Positions 54,325 through 64,000 of a DNA stretch of 64,000 nt are shown here, one piece after another (the stretch's first letter is position 1; each line of letters starts with the position of its first letter). The stretch is from Azospirillum canadense (GTDB lineage: Bacteria; Pseudomonadota; Alphaproteobacteria; Azospirillales; Azospirillaceae). The DNA lies in NCBI RefSeq assembly GCF_025961225.1, contig NZ_JAOQNG010000001.1, positions 471,001-535,000 of the forward strand, written 5' to 3'. The position numbers and the translations under genes were made by a program. Under the pieces are notes generated by a model. The model did no database searches, was not told the origin of the DNA, and was given only the letters and a program-made list of their open reading frames with translations.

Positions 54325-54858
54325 ATGTCCTTCCTATCCGGGTCCTTCCTGTCCGGAATTCGAGCGAACGGCCGTTTCCGCGCCCACACGCTTCTGACGG
54401 TGCTGCCCGTCCTGCTGCTGCTGCTGGTGATCGCGCTGGCCGCCGGCGCGCCGGCCGGGACCCGCGGCACGGAGGCGGAGGCGAAGGCGCTGCTCGACAA
54501 GGCCGCGGGGTTCCTGCACCAGCACGGCGCCGCCGCCGCGCCGGACGCCTTCGGGCGGCGGGACGGCGCCTTCATCGACCGCGATCTCTACCCGACCCTG
54601 ATCGACCGCGACGGCACCATGGTGGCGCACGGCTGGACCCCGGCGCTGAACGGCGCCAGCGTTCTGGACCTGAAGGACGTGGACGGGCGGCCCTTCATCC
54701 GCGAGGCGCTGGCCGTGGCCGCCGAACGGGGCGCCGGTGCCGTGACCTACAAATGGACCGACCCGCTGTCGGGCCAGATCGCGCCCAAGACGATGCACGT
54801 CCGGCGAATCGAGCTGGAGGGCGCACCCTACCTGCTGTCGGTGGGCGTGTACCGCTGA
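54325..54858 (+). CDS. Stand-alone single Cache domain protein, membrane-anchored or exported
   Basis: A 177-aa protein with an N-terminal helix (TLLTVLPVLLLLLVIALAAG, about residues 22-41) that is either a signal peptide or an anchor, then an sCache_2-like domain: EAEAKALLDKAAGFLHQHGA, GAFIDRDLYPTLIDRDGTMV, AHGWTPALNGASVLDLKDVD, AVTYKWTDPLSGQIAPKTMH. Such domains sense small ligands but normally belong to chemoreceptors or kinases; this one has no output domain. It may present ligands to another protein (inference). ATG 54325 follows GCCGAG weakly. It starts 155 bp after priA. Confidence 0.82.
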   Translation: MSFLSGSFLSGIRANGRFRAHTLLTVLPVLLLLLVIALAAGAPAGTRGTEAEAKALLDKAAGFLHQHGAAAAPDAFGRRDGAFIDRDLYPTLIDRDGTMVAHGWTPALNGASVLDLKDVDGRPFIREALAVAAERGAGAVTYKWTDPLSGQIAPKTMHVRRIELEGAPYLLSVGVYR

Positions 54859-54913
54859 CGGATCTTGCGACTCGGGGTGGGGTTTTCCGGGCGTCGGCAG
54901 GACGCCAGGATTT

Positions 54914-55237
54914 TCACAATACGGAAACGGTGCGTTCGGCGCGCGGGCGGGGACGCCAGATCGACAGGCACTCGGACGCGGTGGCGCCGGATCCGATGCC
55001 GTACCAGCCGGACCGGTCGTTGAAGGACAGGCTGTAGCGGCCACGGCCGTCGCGCTCGAAACGGAAGACCGGGCGGTCGACGCCGGGGAGCAGAACAAGG
55101 AGGCGGTCGTGCTCGCGGCCCGTCTCGCGGACCACCCCGGCCCAGTGGCCAAGGCGGAGCTTCGGTTCCGCGACCGCCTCGAACTCGACAAGGTCGGCGG
55201 GCGTGAAACGGGCGCAGGAGAAGGCGACGACGGTCAT
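54914..55237 (-). CDS. Hypothetical protein
   Basis: A 107-aa soluble basic protein. I do not recognise it. Visible pieces are FTPADLVEFEAVAEPKLRLG, HDRLLVLLPGVDRPVFRFER, YSLSFNDRSGWYGIGSGATA and SIWRPRPRAERTVSVL. Codon bias matches its neighbours, which favours a real gene. It is convergent with the Cache gene and divergent from the atp operon. Confidence 0.6.
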   Translation of the reverse strand: MTVVAFSCARFTPADLVEFEAVAEPKLRLGHWAGVVRETGREHDRLLVLLPGVDRPVFRFERDGRGRYSLSFNDRSGWYGIGSGATASECLSIWRPRPRAERTVSVL

Positions 55238-55549
55238 TGGCAGGCCTTGTGTCTTTCCCTGTCAGGCGAACGATGAGGGAGGCACCCCCGGCGGGGCGCG
55301 CCTCCAAAATGGGCAGCGGCGGGTGAACGCGATGCCTCAAACCTGCGCAAGAATGGTTAACTGGATGTTAAACGGAATTTAAGGTCACAGCCCGGAGGGG
55401 ACTCGGGAGGCTTGCAGGCCGCCTTTTCCGACGCACCGGTAAGACCATTGCAGAAATGAAGTGGTATGCCCATTTCCGGTTTCGGTCCCCGGGGACGGAA
55501 CCCGCGCGGGACGTGCCCAAAACGCCGCACTCGAATTGTCCAGACCCCG

Positions 55550-55598
55550 TTGCGCGGGGGCTAATCCTGTGATATTGGACCGCTCGCTTTCGCGGTCC
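55550..55598 (+). promoter_or_regulatory. Possible atp operon promoter and leader hairpin
   Basis: TTGCGC (55550-55555), 17-bp spacer, TATTGG (55573-55578), then GGACCGC/GCGGTCC hairpin (55577-55598), about 80-100 bp before atpH. The promoter match is weak. The 439-bp gap 55238-55676 otherwise holds an AT-rich stretch near 55350-55385 and a GTCCCC/GGGGAC hairpin near 55485-55510; no gene is seen. Confidence 0.35.
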
Positions 55599-55676
55599 AG
55601 GGCGCCGCGATGCGGGTTTCCCGCCCTTTAAGGCCCTGAAAATTCACCGTCTACCGAACTCAATTCGAGGGATCAG

Positions 55677-56245
55677 GTGGCATCCGAAGGTACAGGCGTT
55701 TCCGAACTCGCTACGCGCTACTCCATCGCGCTGTTCGAGCTTGCGGATGAGAACAAGGCGTTGGATCAGGTCGCGAGCGATCTGACCGCGCTGAAGCAAA
55801 TCCTGGCCGAGAGCGCCGACCTTCGCCGCCTCGTCCGTAGTCCCGTGATCAGCCGCGCCGACCAAGGCCGGGCGATGGCCGCGGTTCTGGACCGCGCCGA
55901 AGTGTCCGATCTGACCAAGCGCTTCGTCGGGCTGGTGGCGCAAAACCGCCGCCTGTTCGCGCTTGAGGGCATGATCGCCGGCTATCTGGCCGAACTGGCC
56001 CGTCGCCGTGGCGAAGTGACCGCGCAGGTCACCTCCGCGCAGCCGCTGAGCGACGCTCAGCTGGCCGCGGTCACCGACGCGCTCAAGGCCTCGATCGGCT
56101 CGAAGGTGTTGATCAACACCTCCGTCGATCCCGCGCTGATCGGCGGCATGATCGTTAAGTTCGGCTCGCGCATGGTCGACACCTCGGTGCGCACGAAGCT
56201 GAACAAATTGCAACTCGCCATGAAGGCCTCAGGGGGATCAGTCTG

Positions 56246-56246
<1 letters not shown>
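55677..56246 (+). CDS. atpH: ATP synthase F1 subunit delta
   Basis: Delta joins the F1 catalytic head to the peripheral b stalk. The 189-aa protein shows [60 protein letters not shown] and the C-terminal [16 protein letters not shown] segment [20 protein letters not shown]. The start is GTG 55677 with GAGGG 5 nt upstream. Its stop overlaps the atpA start by 1 bp. The F0 genes are not here, as expected for Rhodospirillales where F0 is a separate operon. Confidence 0.97.
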
Positions 56247-57775
<1,529 letters not shown>

Positions 57776-57844
57776 TCGACGGCGGGGGCGCTCCGGTGCC
57801 TCCGCTTTCCTCCCGAACGACCCCGAGCGGAATGAAGGGCCGGC

Positions 57845-60242
<2,398 letters not shown>

Positions 60243-60273
60243 TTCAGGCAGCATCAGGCTCAGGAACGAGGCT

Positions 60274-60307
60274 AACCCTCTCCCTCTTGCCGAAGGGGGA
60301 GAGGGTT
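60274..60307. repeat. Intercistronic 11-bp hairpin between atpD and atpC
   Basis: AACCCTCTCCC (60274-60284) pairs perfectly with GGGAGAGGGTT (60297-60307), loop 12 nt. It is a CCCTCCC-family element, placed inside the operon 26 bp before atpC. It may lower atpC expression or protect the upstream mRNA (inference). Confidence 0.75.
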
Positions 60308-60332
60308 CTTATGAAGAGGCACCAGGAAACCC

Positions 60333-60746
60333 ATGGCCGATAAAGTCGAATTCGAGCTGGTCTCTCCGGAGAAGCTGCTGACCTCGCAGCCCGTCGACAT
60401 GGTCGTGGTGCCGGGTTCGGAAGGTGATTTCGGCGTTCTCGCCGGCCATTCGCCGCTGATCTCGACCGTCCGTCCGGGCGTGATCGACGTCTACGAGGGT
60501 GACCGCGTCGTGGACCGGGTGTTCGTCGCCGGCGGCTTCGCCGAGGTGACCGAGACCCGCTGCACCGTCCTGGCGGAGGAGGCCATTCCGGTGGCCGACA
60601 TCGACCGTGGCAAGGTGGAGCAGGACATCCGCGACCTGGGCGAGGACCTGGAGGACGCCAAGTCCGACGACGAGAAGGCCCGGGTCGAGGCGAAGCTTGC
60701 CGTTGCCCGCGCCAAGCTCGACGCCGCCGGCGCGACCGCGCACTGA
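60333..60746 (+). CDS. atpC: ATP synthase F1 subunit epsilon
   Basis: Epsilon binds gamma and the c-ring and restrains ATP hydrolysis. The 137-aa protein has the beta-sandwich domain (KVEFELVSPEKLLTSQPVDM, VVPGSEGDFGVLAGHSPLIS, VFVAGGFAEVTETRCTVLAE) and a C-terminal helical hairpin (ARVEAKLAVARAKLDAAGA). ATG 60333 is preceded by the hairpin and a CAGGAA sequence. It is the last F1 gene and is followed by a strong terminator. Confidence 0.97.
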   Translation: MADKVEFELVSPEKLLTSQPVDMVVVPGSEGDFGVLAGHSPLISTVRPGVIDVYEGDRVVDRVFVAGGFAEVTETRCTVLAEEAIPVADIDRGKVEQDIRDLGEDLEDAKSDDEKARVEAKLAVARAKLDAAGATAH

Positions 60747-60851
60747 TCGAGGCTATGGCCCGGCGGCGGTAACGTTGGCTGGGCCTTACCCTCCGAAGCG
60801 GTGCCGTTGCAACGTGGCATCACCGTCATAAATACGTCCCGCAAGGGAATG

Positions 60852-60888
60852 ACGCCTCCCGGTCCGACCGTTGAGGCGTTTTGTTTTT
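60852..60888 (+). terminator. Intrinsic terminator of the atp operon
   Basis: ACGCCTC (60852-60858) pairs with GAGGCGT (60873-60879); inside, CGGTC/GACCG (60860-60864 and 60866-60870) adds a second stem. The T-rich tail TTTTGTTTTT follows. Confidence 0.85.
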
Positions 60889-60904
60889 CCGGCTAGAAAC
60901 TTTG

Positions 60905-61017
60905 AAGCGGATTGTAATCCGCTTTGGACCGCGACGGCGGTCCCGGCCGCGCGTGCGGCCGAAGCCTGGCCGGCGAATGAGGTCATATAAGTCTAAAGCG
61001 AATGCAAATTCGCTTTA
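60905..61017. repeat. Two related palindromes before the diiron gene
   Basis: AAGCGGATT GT AATCCGCTT (60905-60924, 9-bp arms) and TAAAGCGAAT GCAA ATTCGCTTTA (60994-61017, 10-bp arms) share the core AAGCG(G/A)AT and its complement. They lie 70 bp apart in the 309-bp gap 60747-61055, just before a gene start, and fit either regulator operators or a short interspersed repeat. Confidence 0.7.
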
Positions 61018-61055
61018 AAAACGCCCGGGACATGGTCCGGCAGGAGCGGGGTGGG

Positions 61056-61877
61056 ATGGTGGCGTTGCATTGGAACTATGAAGAGCTTCCCTGGGACCGG
61101 ATTGACCACACGAAGGTCGATCCCGATCTGGTTCCGCTGATCAAGGCGGCGGCCCTGGTGGAGTTCAACGCCGACGACTACACGGCCTATCTCTGCAACG
61201 TCTTCCACGACGATCCCGAATTCCAGGATGTCGCCAAGGGCTGGGCGGTCGAGGAGGTCCAGCACGGCCGCGCGCTCGGCAAATGGGCGGAGCTGGTCGA
61301 CCCGACCTTCGACTTCGACCGTGCCGTGCAGCGCTTCCGCGACGGCTACAAGGTTCCAATCGACCTGAACGCCTCGGTCCGCGGGTCGCGCACCGGCGAG
61401 ATGATCGCCCGCTGCATGGTCGAGACGGGCACCAGCTCCTACTACGCGGCCATTGGCGATTCCACCGACGAGCCGGTGCTGAAGCTGGTCTGCAAGAACA
61501 TCGCCGCTGACGAACTGCGCCACTTCAAAATCTTCTACACCTACACCAAGAAGTACCTGGAGCTGGAGCAACTGAACAAGTTCCAGCGGCTGAAGGTCGC
61601 CCTGTCGCGCATTGGCGAATCCGAGGACGACGAGCTGGCCTACGCCTACTTCGCGGCCAACGCGCCGGAGGGCGAGAGCTACGACCACAAGACCTACAAC
61701 CAGGCCTACATGCGCCGCGCCTACGGGCGCTACAAGGCCAAGCACATTGACCGCGCCGTCGCCATGGTCTTCAAGGCCTGCGGGCTGAAGCCCCACACCC
61801 GCTTCTGCACGCTGGCGTCGCGGGGTGCCTGGTGGCTGGTGGAAAGCCGCGCCCGGCGGCTCGCCAAGGCGGCGTGA
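61056..61877 (+). CDS. Ferritin-like diiron protein
   Basis: A 273-aa protein with a complete four-helix diiron carboxylate set: E36 (ALVEFNADD), E67-x-x-H70 (EEVQHGR), E123 (MVETGTSSYY) and E153-x-x-H156 (ADELRHFKIF). This is the E, ExxH, E, ExxH pattern of ferritin-like oxygenases, desaturases and rubrerythrin relatives. Known homologues in alphaproteobacteria are unassigned. Residues 200-273 form an extra helical/basic tail (RRAYGRYKAKHIDRAVAMVF, SRGAWWLVESRARRLAKAA). ATG 61056 has GGAG 9 nt upstream; an earlier ATG at 61002 falls inside a palindrome and is less likely. Confidence 0.85.
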   Translation: MVALHWNYEELPWDRIDHTKVDPDLVPLIKAAALVEFNADDYTAYLCNVFHDDPEFQDVAKGWAVEEVQHGRALGKWAELVDPTFDFDRAVQRFRDGYKVPIDLNASVRGSRTGEMIARCMVETGTSSYYAAIGDSTDEPVLKLVCKNIAADELRHFKIFYTYTKKYLELEQLNKFQRLKVALSRIGESEDDELAYAYFAANAPEGESYDHKTYNQAYMRRAYGRYKAKHIDRAVAMVFKACGLKPHTRFCTLASRGAWWLVESRARRLAKAA

Positions 61878-61907
61878 GGCGGCCTGAGGCGGGCGAAACG
61901 GCGGGGC

Positions 61908-62402
61908 TCAGCGGCCCCGCAAACCCTTGATGACCGTTTCGAATTCCTTCAGCACGGCCTCGTAGACCGGGCGCTTGAAGGGTACGATCAAGGTGGGCAG
62001 CGCGTCGGCGTCCACCCATTTCCAGGCGTCGAACTCCGGATGCTCCGTGGCGAGGTCGATGTCCGCGTCGGTCCCAGTGAAACGGGCGGCGAGCCACACC
62101 TGCTCCTGCCCGCGCCAGCGGCCCTTCCAGACCTTGCCCAGCAGGTGGTCGGGCAGGTCGTAGCGCAGCTTCTCCGCCGTCTCCCCCAGGATCTCGGCTT
62201 TGTCGGTGCCGATCTCCTCCTTCAACTCGCGCAGGGCTGCCTCGTGGACTCCCTCGCCCTCGTCGATGCCGCCCTGCGGCATCTGCCACGCATCGTCGCT
62301 GCCGCAACGCTTGGCGACGAAGACCTGCCCGCGGTCGTTCAGCAGCATCACCCCCACACAGGGCCGGTAGGGGAGGGAGTCGCGGTCGATGGTCTTGCTC
62401 AT
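61908..62402 (-). CDS. rppH: RNA pyrophosphohydrolase RppH
   Basis: RppH removes pyrophosphate from triphosphorylated 5' ends and so starts RNA decay. The 164-aa protein has the RppH-type start YRPCVGVMLLNDRGQVFVAK, the Nudix box GGIDEGEGVHEAALRELKEE then IG, the substrate segment DDAWQMPQGG, the YDLPDHLLGKVWKGRWRGQE loop and KRPVYEAVLKEF. Its stop-proximal neighbour on the same strand is the polysaccharide deacetylase gene, 2 bp before its start. ATG 62402 is clear. Confidence 0.95.
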   Translation of the reverse strand: MSKTIDRDSLPYRPCVGVMLLNDRGQVFVAKRCGSDDAWQMPQGGIDEGEGVHEAALRELKEEIGTDKAEILGETAEKLRYDLPDHLLGKVWKGRWRGQEQVWLAARFTGTDADIDLATEHPEFDAWKWVDADALPTLIVPFKRPVYEAVLKEFETVIKGLRGR

Positions 62403-62404
62403 GC

Positions 62405-63709
62405 CTACTGCTTCTGAAGATTGGCGAGTGCCGACACCGGCGCGATCACAAAACCGCGGTCGGCGAGGCCGGTCAGCCACAGGTTGATGCGCTCGATGGT
62501 GCTGGGGTAGGGCGAGCCGATGCCCACGGCGCTGCCGTTGGCCTTGGCGACGGCCTCCAACTCCTTCAACTGGTCGTCGATGGCGCCGCGCGACAGGTCG
62601 CGGTCGATGACGCGGTCGGCGAAGGCGCGCGGCACGCCGGCCTGGGTGGCCAACGCCCCGCCGACGCTCTTCGGGTTGGCGCGGGCGTCCAGGAACATCA
62701 GGCCGCGCGCCTTCAACGTGTCGACGATGGGCTTCATGGCGTCGGCGTTGCCGGTGAACTTGCTGCCCGTCGTGCTGGTGATGCCGACATAGCCGACCGC
62801 GCGGCCCAGCGACCATTCCAGCCGTTCCAGGTTCCGGTCGGGCGCCAGCATGGTGAGCAGGGCGTTCGGGCCCGGATCGTCGCGCGGGTAGGTCTGCGGC
62901 TCCATGGGCACGGACAGCATGACCTCATGCCCCTTGGTGCGCGCCCGCTCGACCCAGTTGTCCAACCGGTCGGCGTAGGGCACGAAGGCGAGCGTGATGG
63001 TCGGCGGAAGCTTTTGCAGGGCATTGCCGGTGGTCACGCCCGACACGCCCATGTCCGCCAGCACGATGGCGATGCGCGGGCGTTTGTCTGCGGCGGGGAA
63101 GGGGCGGGCGTAGACTTGCCAGGGCTTGCGCCCATCCTCCGCGATGCGGGGCAATGGGCCGTTGCGGGAGTCCTCCACGAGGCCGGGAACCGGCGCTGCG
63201 GTGAGCGTGACCGACCCGTCAGCCATTGGGGGGGCTATCGGGGGGGGCATTGGCGGTGCCGCGGGCGGCTGGGTCGCCGCTGGCGGGGCCGTTGGCGCGG
63301 CGACGGCGGGGTCAGCCGGCGGCGGCTGTGATGCGGCTGGGGTGGCCGGTGCCTCCGCGGGCGGTGGGGCTGCCGCAACGGCGGAGGGGCGCGGGGCGGC
63401 CGGGGCCTGCGCGATCTTCACCGGAACCTGCATCTTGGGGATGCCGGCCTCCCACGCCTGGACGGTGTCGTCGGCGTTCAGCGCCAGCCAGCCCGCAAGG
63501 CCACCCAATGCCAGCGCCAAGACGGCGAAGGCGCCGATCAGGGCTTTGGTGGAGGTGGACATCGGCCCGTGCGGCGCCTTGGGACCGGAAGCGCCGCCCT
63601 CCTGCCAGTCGTCCCCCTGCTCCTTGGGAACGCGCGACCGCCGGCCGAAGCCGAGGCGCAGGCCCCGGACATCGACTTTCAGACGGCCCAGCAAGGCGGC
63701 GGCGTTCAC
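62405..63709 (-). CDS. Divergent polysaccharide deacetylase family protein
   Basis: A 434-aa membrane-anchored protein of the divergent polysaccharide deacetylase group (PF04748). A basic cytoplasmic start, one membrane helix (ALIGAFAVLALALGGLAGWL, about 56-76), a long Pro/Ala-rich linker (about 95-175) and the deacetylase-like domain from about 215 are seen: RIAIVLADMGVSGVTTGNAL, LAFVPYADRLDNWVERARTK, EVMLSVPMEPQTYP, LMFLDARANPKSVG, and GIGSPYPSTIERINLWLTG. The enzyme is periplasmic; substrate unknown. GTG 63709 has GGAG 10 nt upstream; ATG 63562 (MSTSTKAL) is an alternative start. It follows the S41 protease gene by 15 bp. Confidence 0.87.
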   Translation of the reverse strand: MNAAALLGRLKVDVRGLRLGFGRRSRVPKEQGDDWQEGGASGPKAPHGPMSTSTKALIGAFAVLALALGGLAGWLALNADDTVQAWEAGIPKMQVPVKIAQAPAAPRPSAVAAAPPPAEAPATPAASQPPPADPAVAAPTAPPAATQPPAAPPMPPPIAPPMADGSVTLTAAPVPGLVEDSRNGPLPRIAEDGRKPWQVYARPFPAADKRPRIAIVLADMGVSGVTTGNALQKLPPTITLAFVPYADRLDNWVERARTKGHEVMLSVPMEPQTYPRDDPGPNALLTMLAPDRNLERLEWSLGRAVGYVGITSTTGSKFTGNADAMKPIVDTLKARGLMFLDARANPKSVGGALATQAGVPRAFADRVIDRDLSRGAIDDQLKELEAVAKANGSAVGIGSPYPSTIERINLWLTGLADRGFVIAPVSALANLQKQ

Positions 63710-63724
63710 GGGTTGGTCACTCCG

Positions 63725-64000
63725 TCAGTGCGTGTTGCGGGCCTGGAACAGCGCGACGCCCCGCAGCAGGTCGAGCGCACGCGCCAGCTGGTAGTCGAAC
63801 GGCGGCTGGCCGGCCGCCGCGGCCGGTTCGCCATTCTCGCCCGTGGCGGGAGCGGCGGCCGGCGGGTTGGCGGCATTTCCAGGGGCGGCACCGGCCTTCG
63901 GTGCGGCACCCGGCGCCGGGGCGTTGCTGGCGCCCGGTCCGGGAGCCGGCTGGGTGGTCGCCGGCTTCGGCGGCTGGCCGGGCGCGGCGGAGTCCGGGTT
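63725..64000 (-). CDS. S41-family carboxy-terminal processing protease, C-terminal part
   Basis: The frame is open from the window edge to a TGA at 63727-63725 (91 codons plus stop), so only the C-terminus is seen. It is a Pro/Ala-rich disordered tail (PATTQPAPGPGASNAPAPGA) ending in DYQLARALDLLRGVALFQAR, which matches the terminal helix of alphaproteobacterial CtpA proteases (DYQLxRALDLLRGLALF). The catalytic Ser-Lys domain and the PDZ domain lie outside the window. Its order with the polysaccharide deacetylase and rppH is a conserved alphaproteobacterial arrangement. Confidence 0.8.
   Translation of the reverse strand, partial: NPDSAAPGQPPKPATTQPAPGPGASNAPAPGAAPKAGAAPGNAANPPAAAPATGENGEPAAAAGQPPFDYQLARALDLLRGVALFQARNTH

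Noticed and set aside
61002..61055. Upstream ATG (61002) for the diiron gene
   Set aside because: It lies inside a perfect palindrome with no ribosome site; ATG 61056 has GGAG at 9 nt.

Overview
The window reads as a high-GC alphaproteobacterial chromosome segment, most likely Azospirillum or a close Rhodospirillales relative. The evidence is the very strong GC codon bias, the alphaproteobacterial gene orders (dapD-dapE, ffh-rpsP-rimM-trmD-rplS, an F1-only atpHAGDC operon, rppH next to a divergent polysaccharide deacetylase and an S41 protease) and a tRNA-Arg(CCU) gene split by a group I intron. Both window ends cut a gene. I see no prophage, IS element, rRNA operon or CRISPR array; this is core chromosome.

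Layout. 1-9.7 kb: a membrane protein, lysine/diaminopimelate genes dapE and dapD and a HAD nucleotidase (minus strand), then a PAS-GAF-GGDEF diguanylate cyclase translationally coupled to a DUF2336 protein, an exported protein, a protein with a C-terminal J-domain-like HPD segment, and a large pentapeptide-repeat protein. 9.7-14 kb: the SRP/ribosome-maturation operon ffh-rpsP-rimM-trmD-rplS. 14-19.5 kb: two exported proteins, a small ribbon-helix-helix regulator with a palindrome upstream, a HAD-IIA phosphatase, a GT4 glycosyltransferase and an alpha/beta hydrolase. 19.5-20.3 kb: tRNA-Ser(GGA), a run of perfect hairpins, and tRNA-Arg(CCU) on the minus strand with a 219-nt group I intron in its anticodon loop. 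20.4-28.4 kb: mutT, argJ, a periplasmic parvulin, secA and a DEAD-box helicase. 28.5-39 kb: cobD/cbiB-like, ankyrin, a CydP-like microprotein, a YflT-like stress protein, a DsbD_2/SafE-type membrane protein, an NDUFAF5-like methyltransferase, an isolated fliQ, comF, grxC, a Nit-family amidase, tsaD, a GNAT and gpsA. 39-47.7 kb: tam, a two-helix membrane protein, an orphan histidine kinase, a MerA/Lpd-like flavoprotein overlapping a TVP38 membrane protein, hldE, an entericidin-like lipoprotein, a fluoroacetate-dehalogenase-like hydrolase and ppk2. 47.9-64 kb: lpdA, xerC, DUF484, a transaldolase-like aldolase, priA, a stand-alone Cache protein, the atp operon, a diiron ferritin-like protein, rppH, a polysaccharide deacetylase and the tail of an S41 protease.

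Most genes serve housekeeping roles: protein targeting and export (Ffh, SecA, parvulin), translation (RpsP, RimM, TrmD, RplS, TsaD, two tRNAs), energy (F1 ATPase, Lpd), amino-acid synthesis (DapD, DapE, ArgJ), envelope (HldE, GT4, GpsA) and DNA maintenance (PriA, XerC, MutT).

The non-coding part is the most unusual. Besides the intron, gaps at gene 3' ends carry two families of long perfect inverted repeats built from 8-nt units (ACACGGAG/ACACAGAG and CAAGACAC/CAAGGCAC), plus a third family of CCCTCCC/GGGAGGG mosaic hairpins. I could not find a described function for the 8-nt families from the sequence alone.
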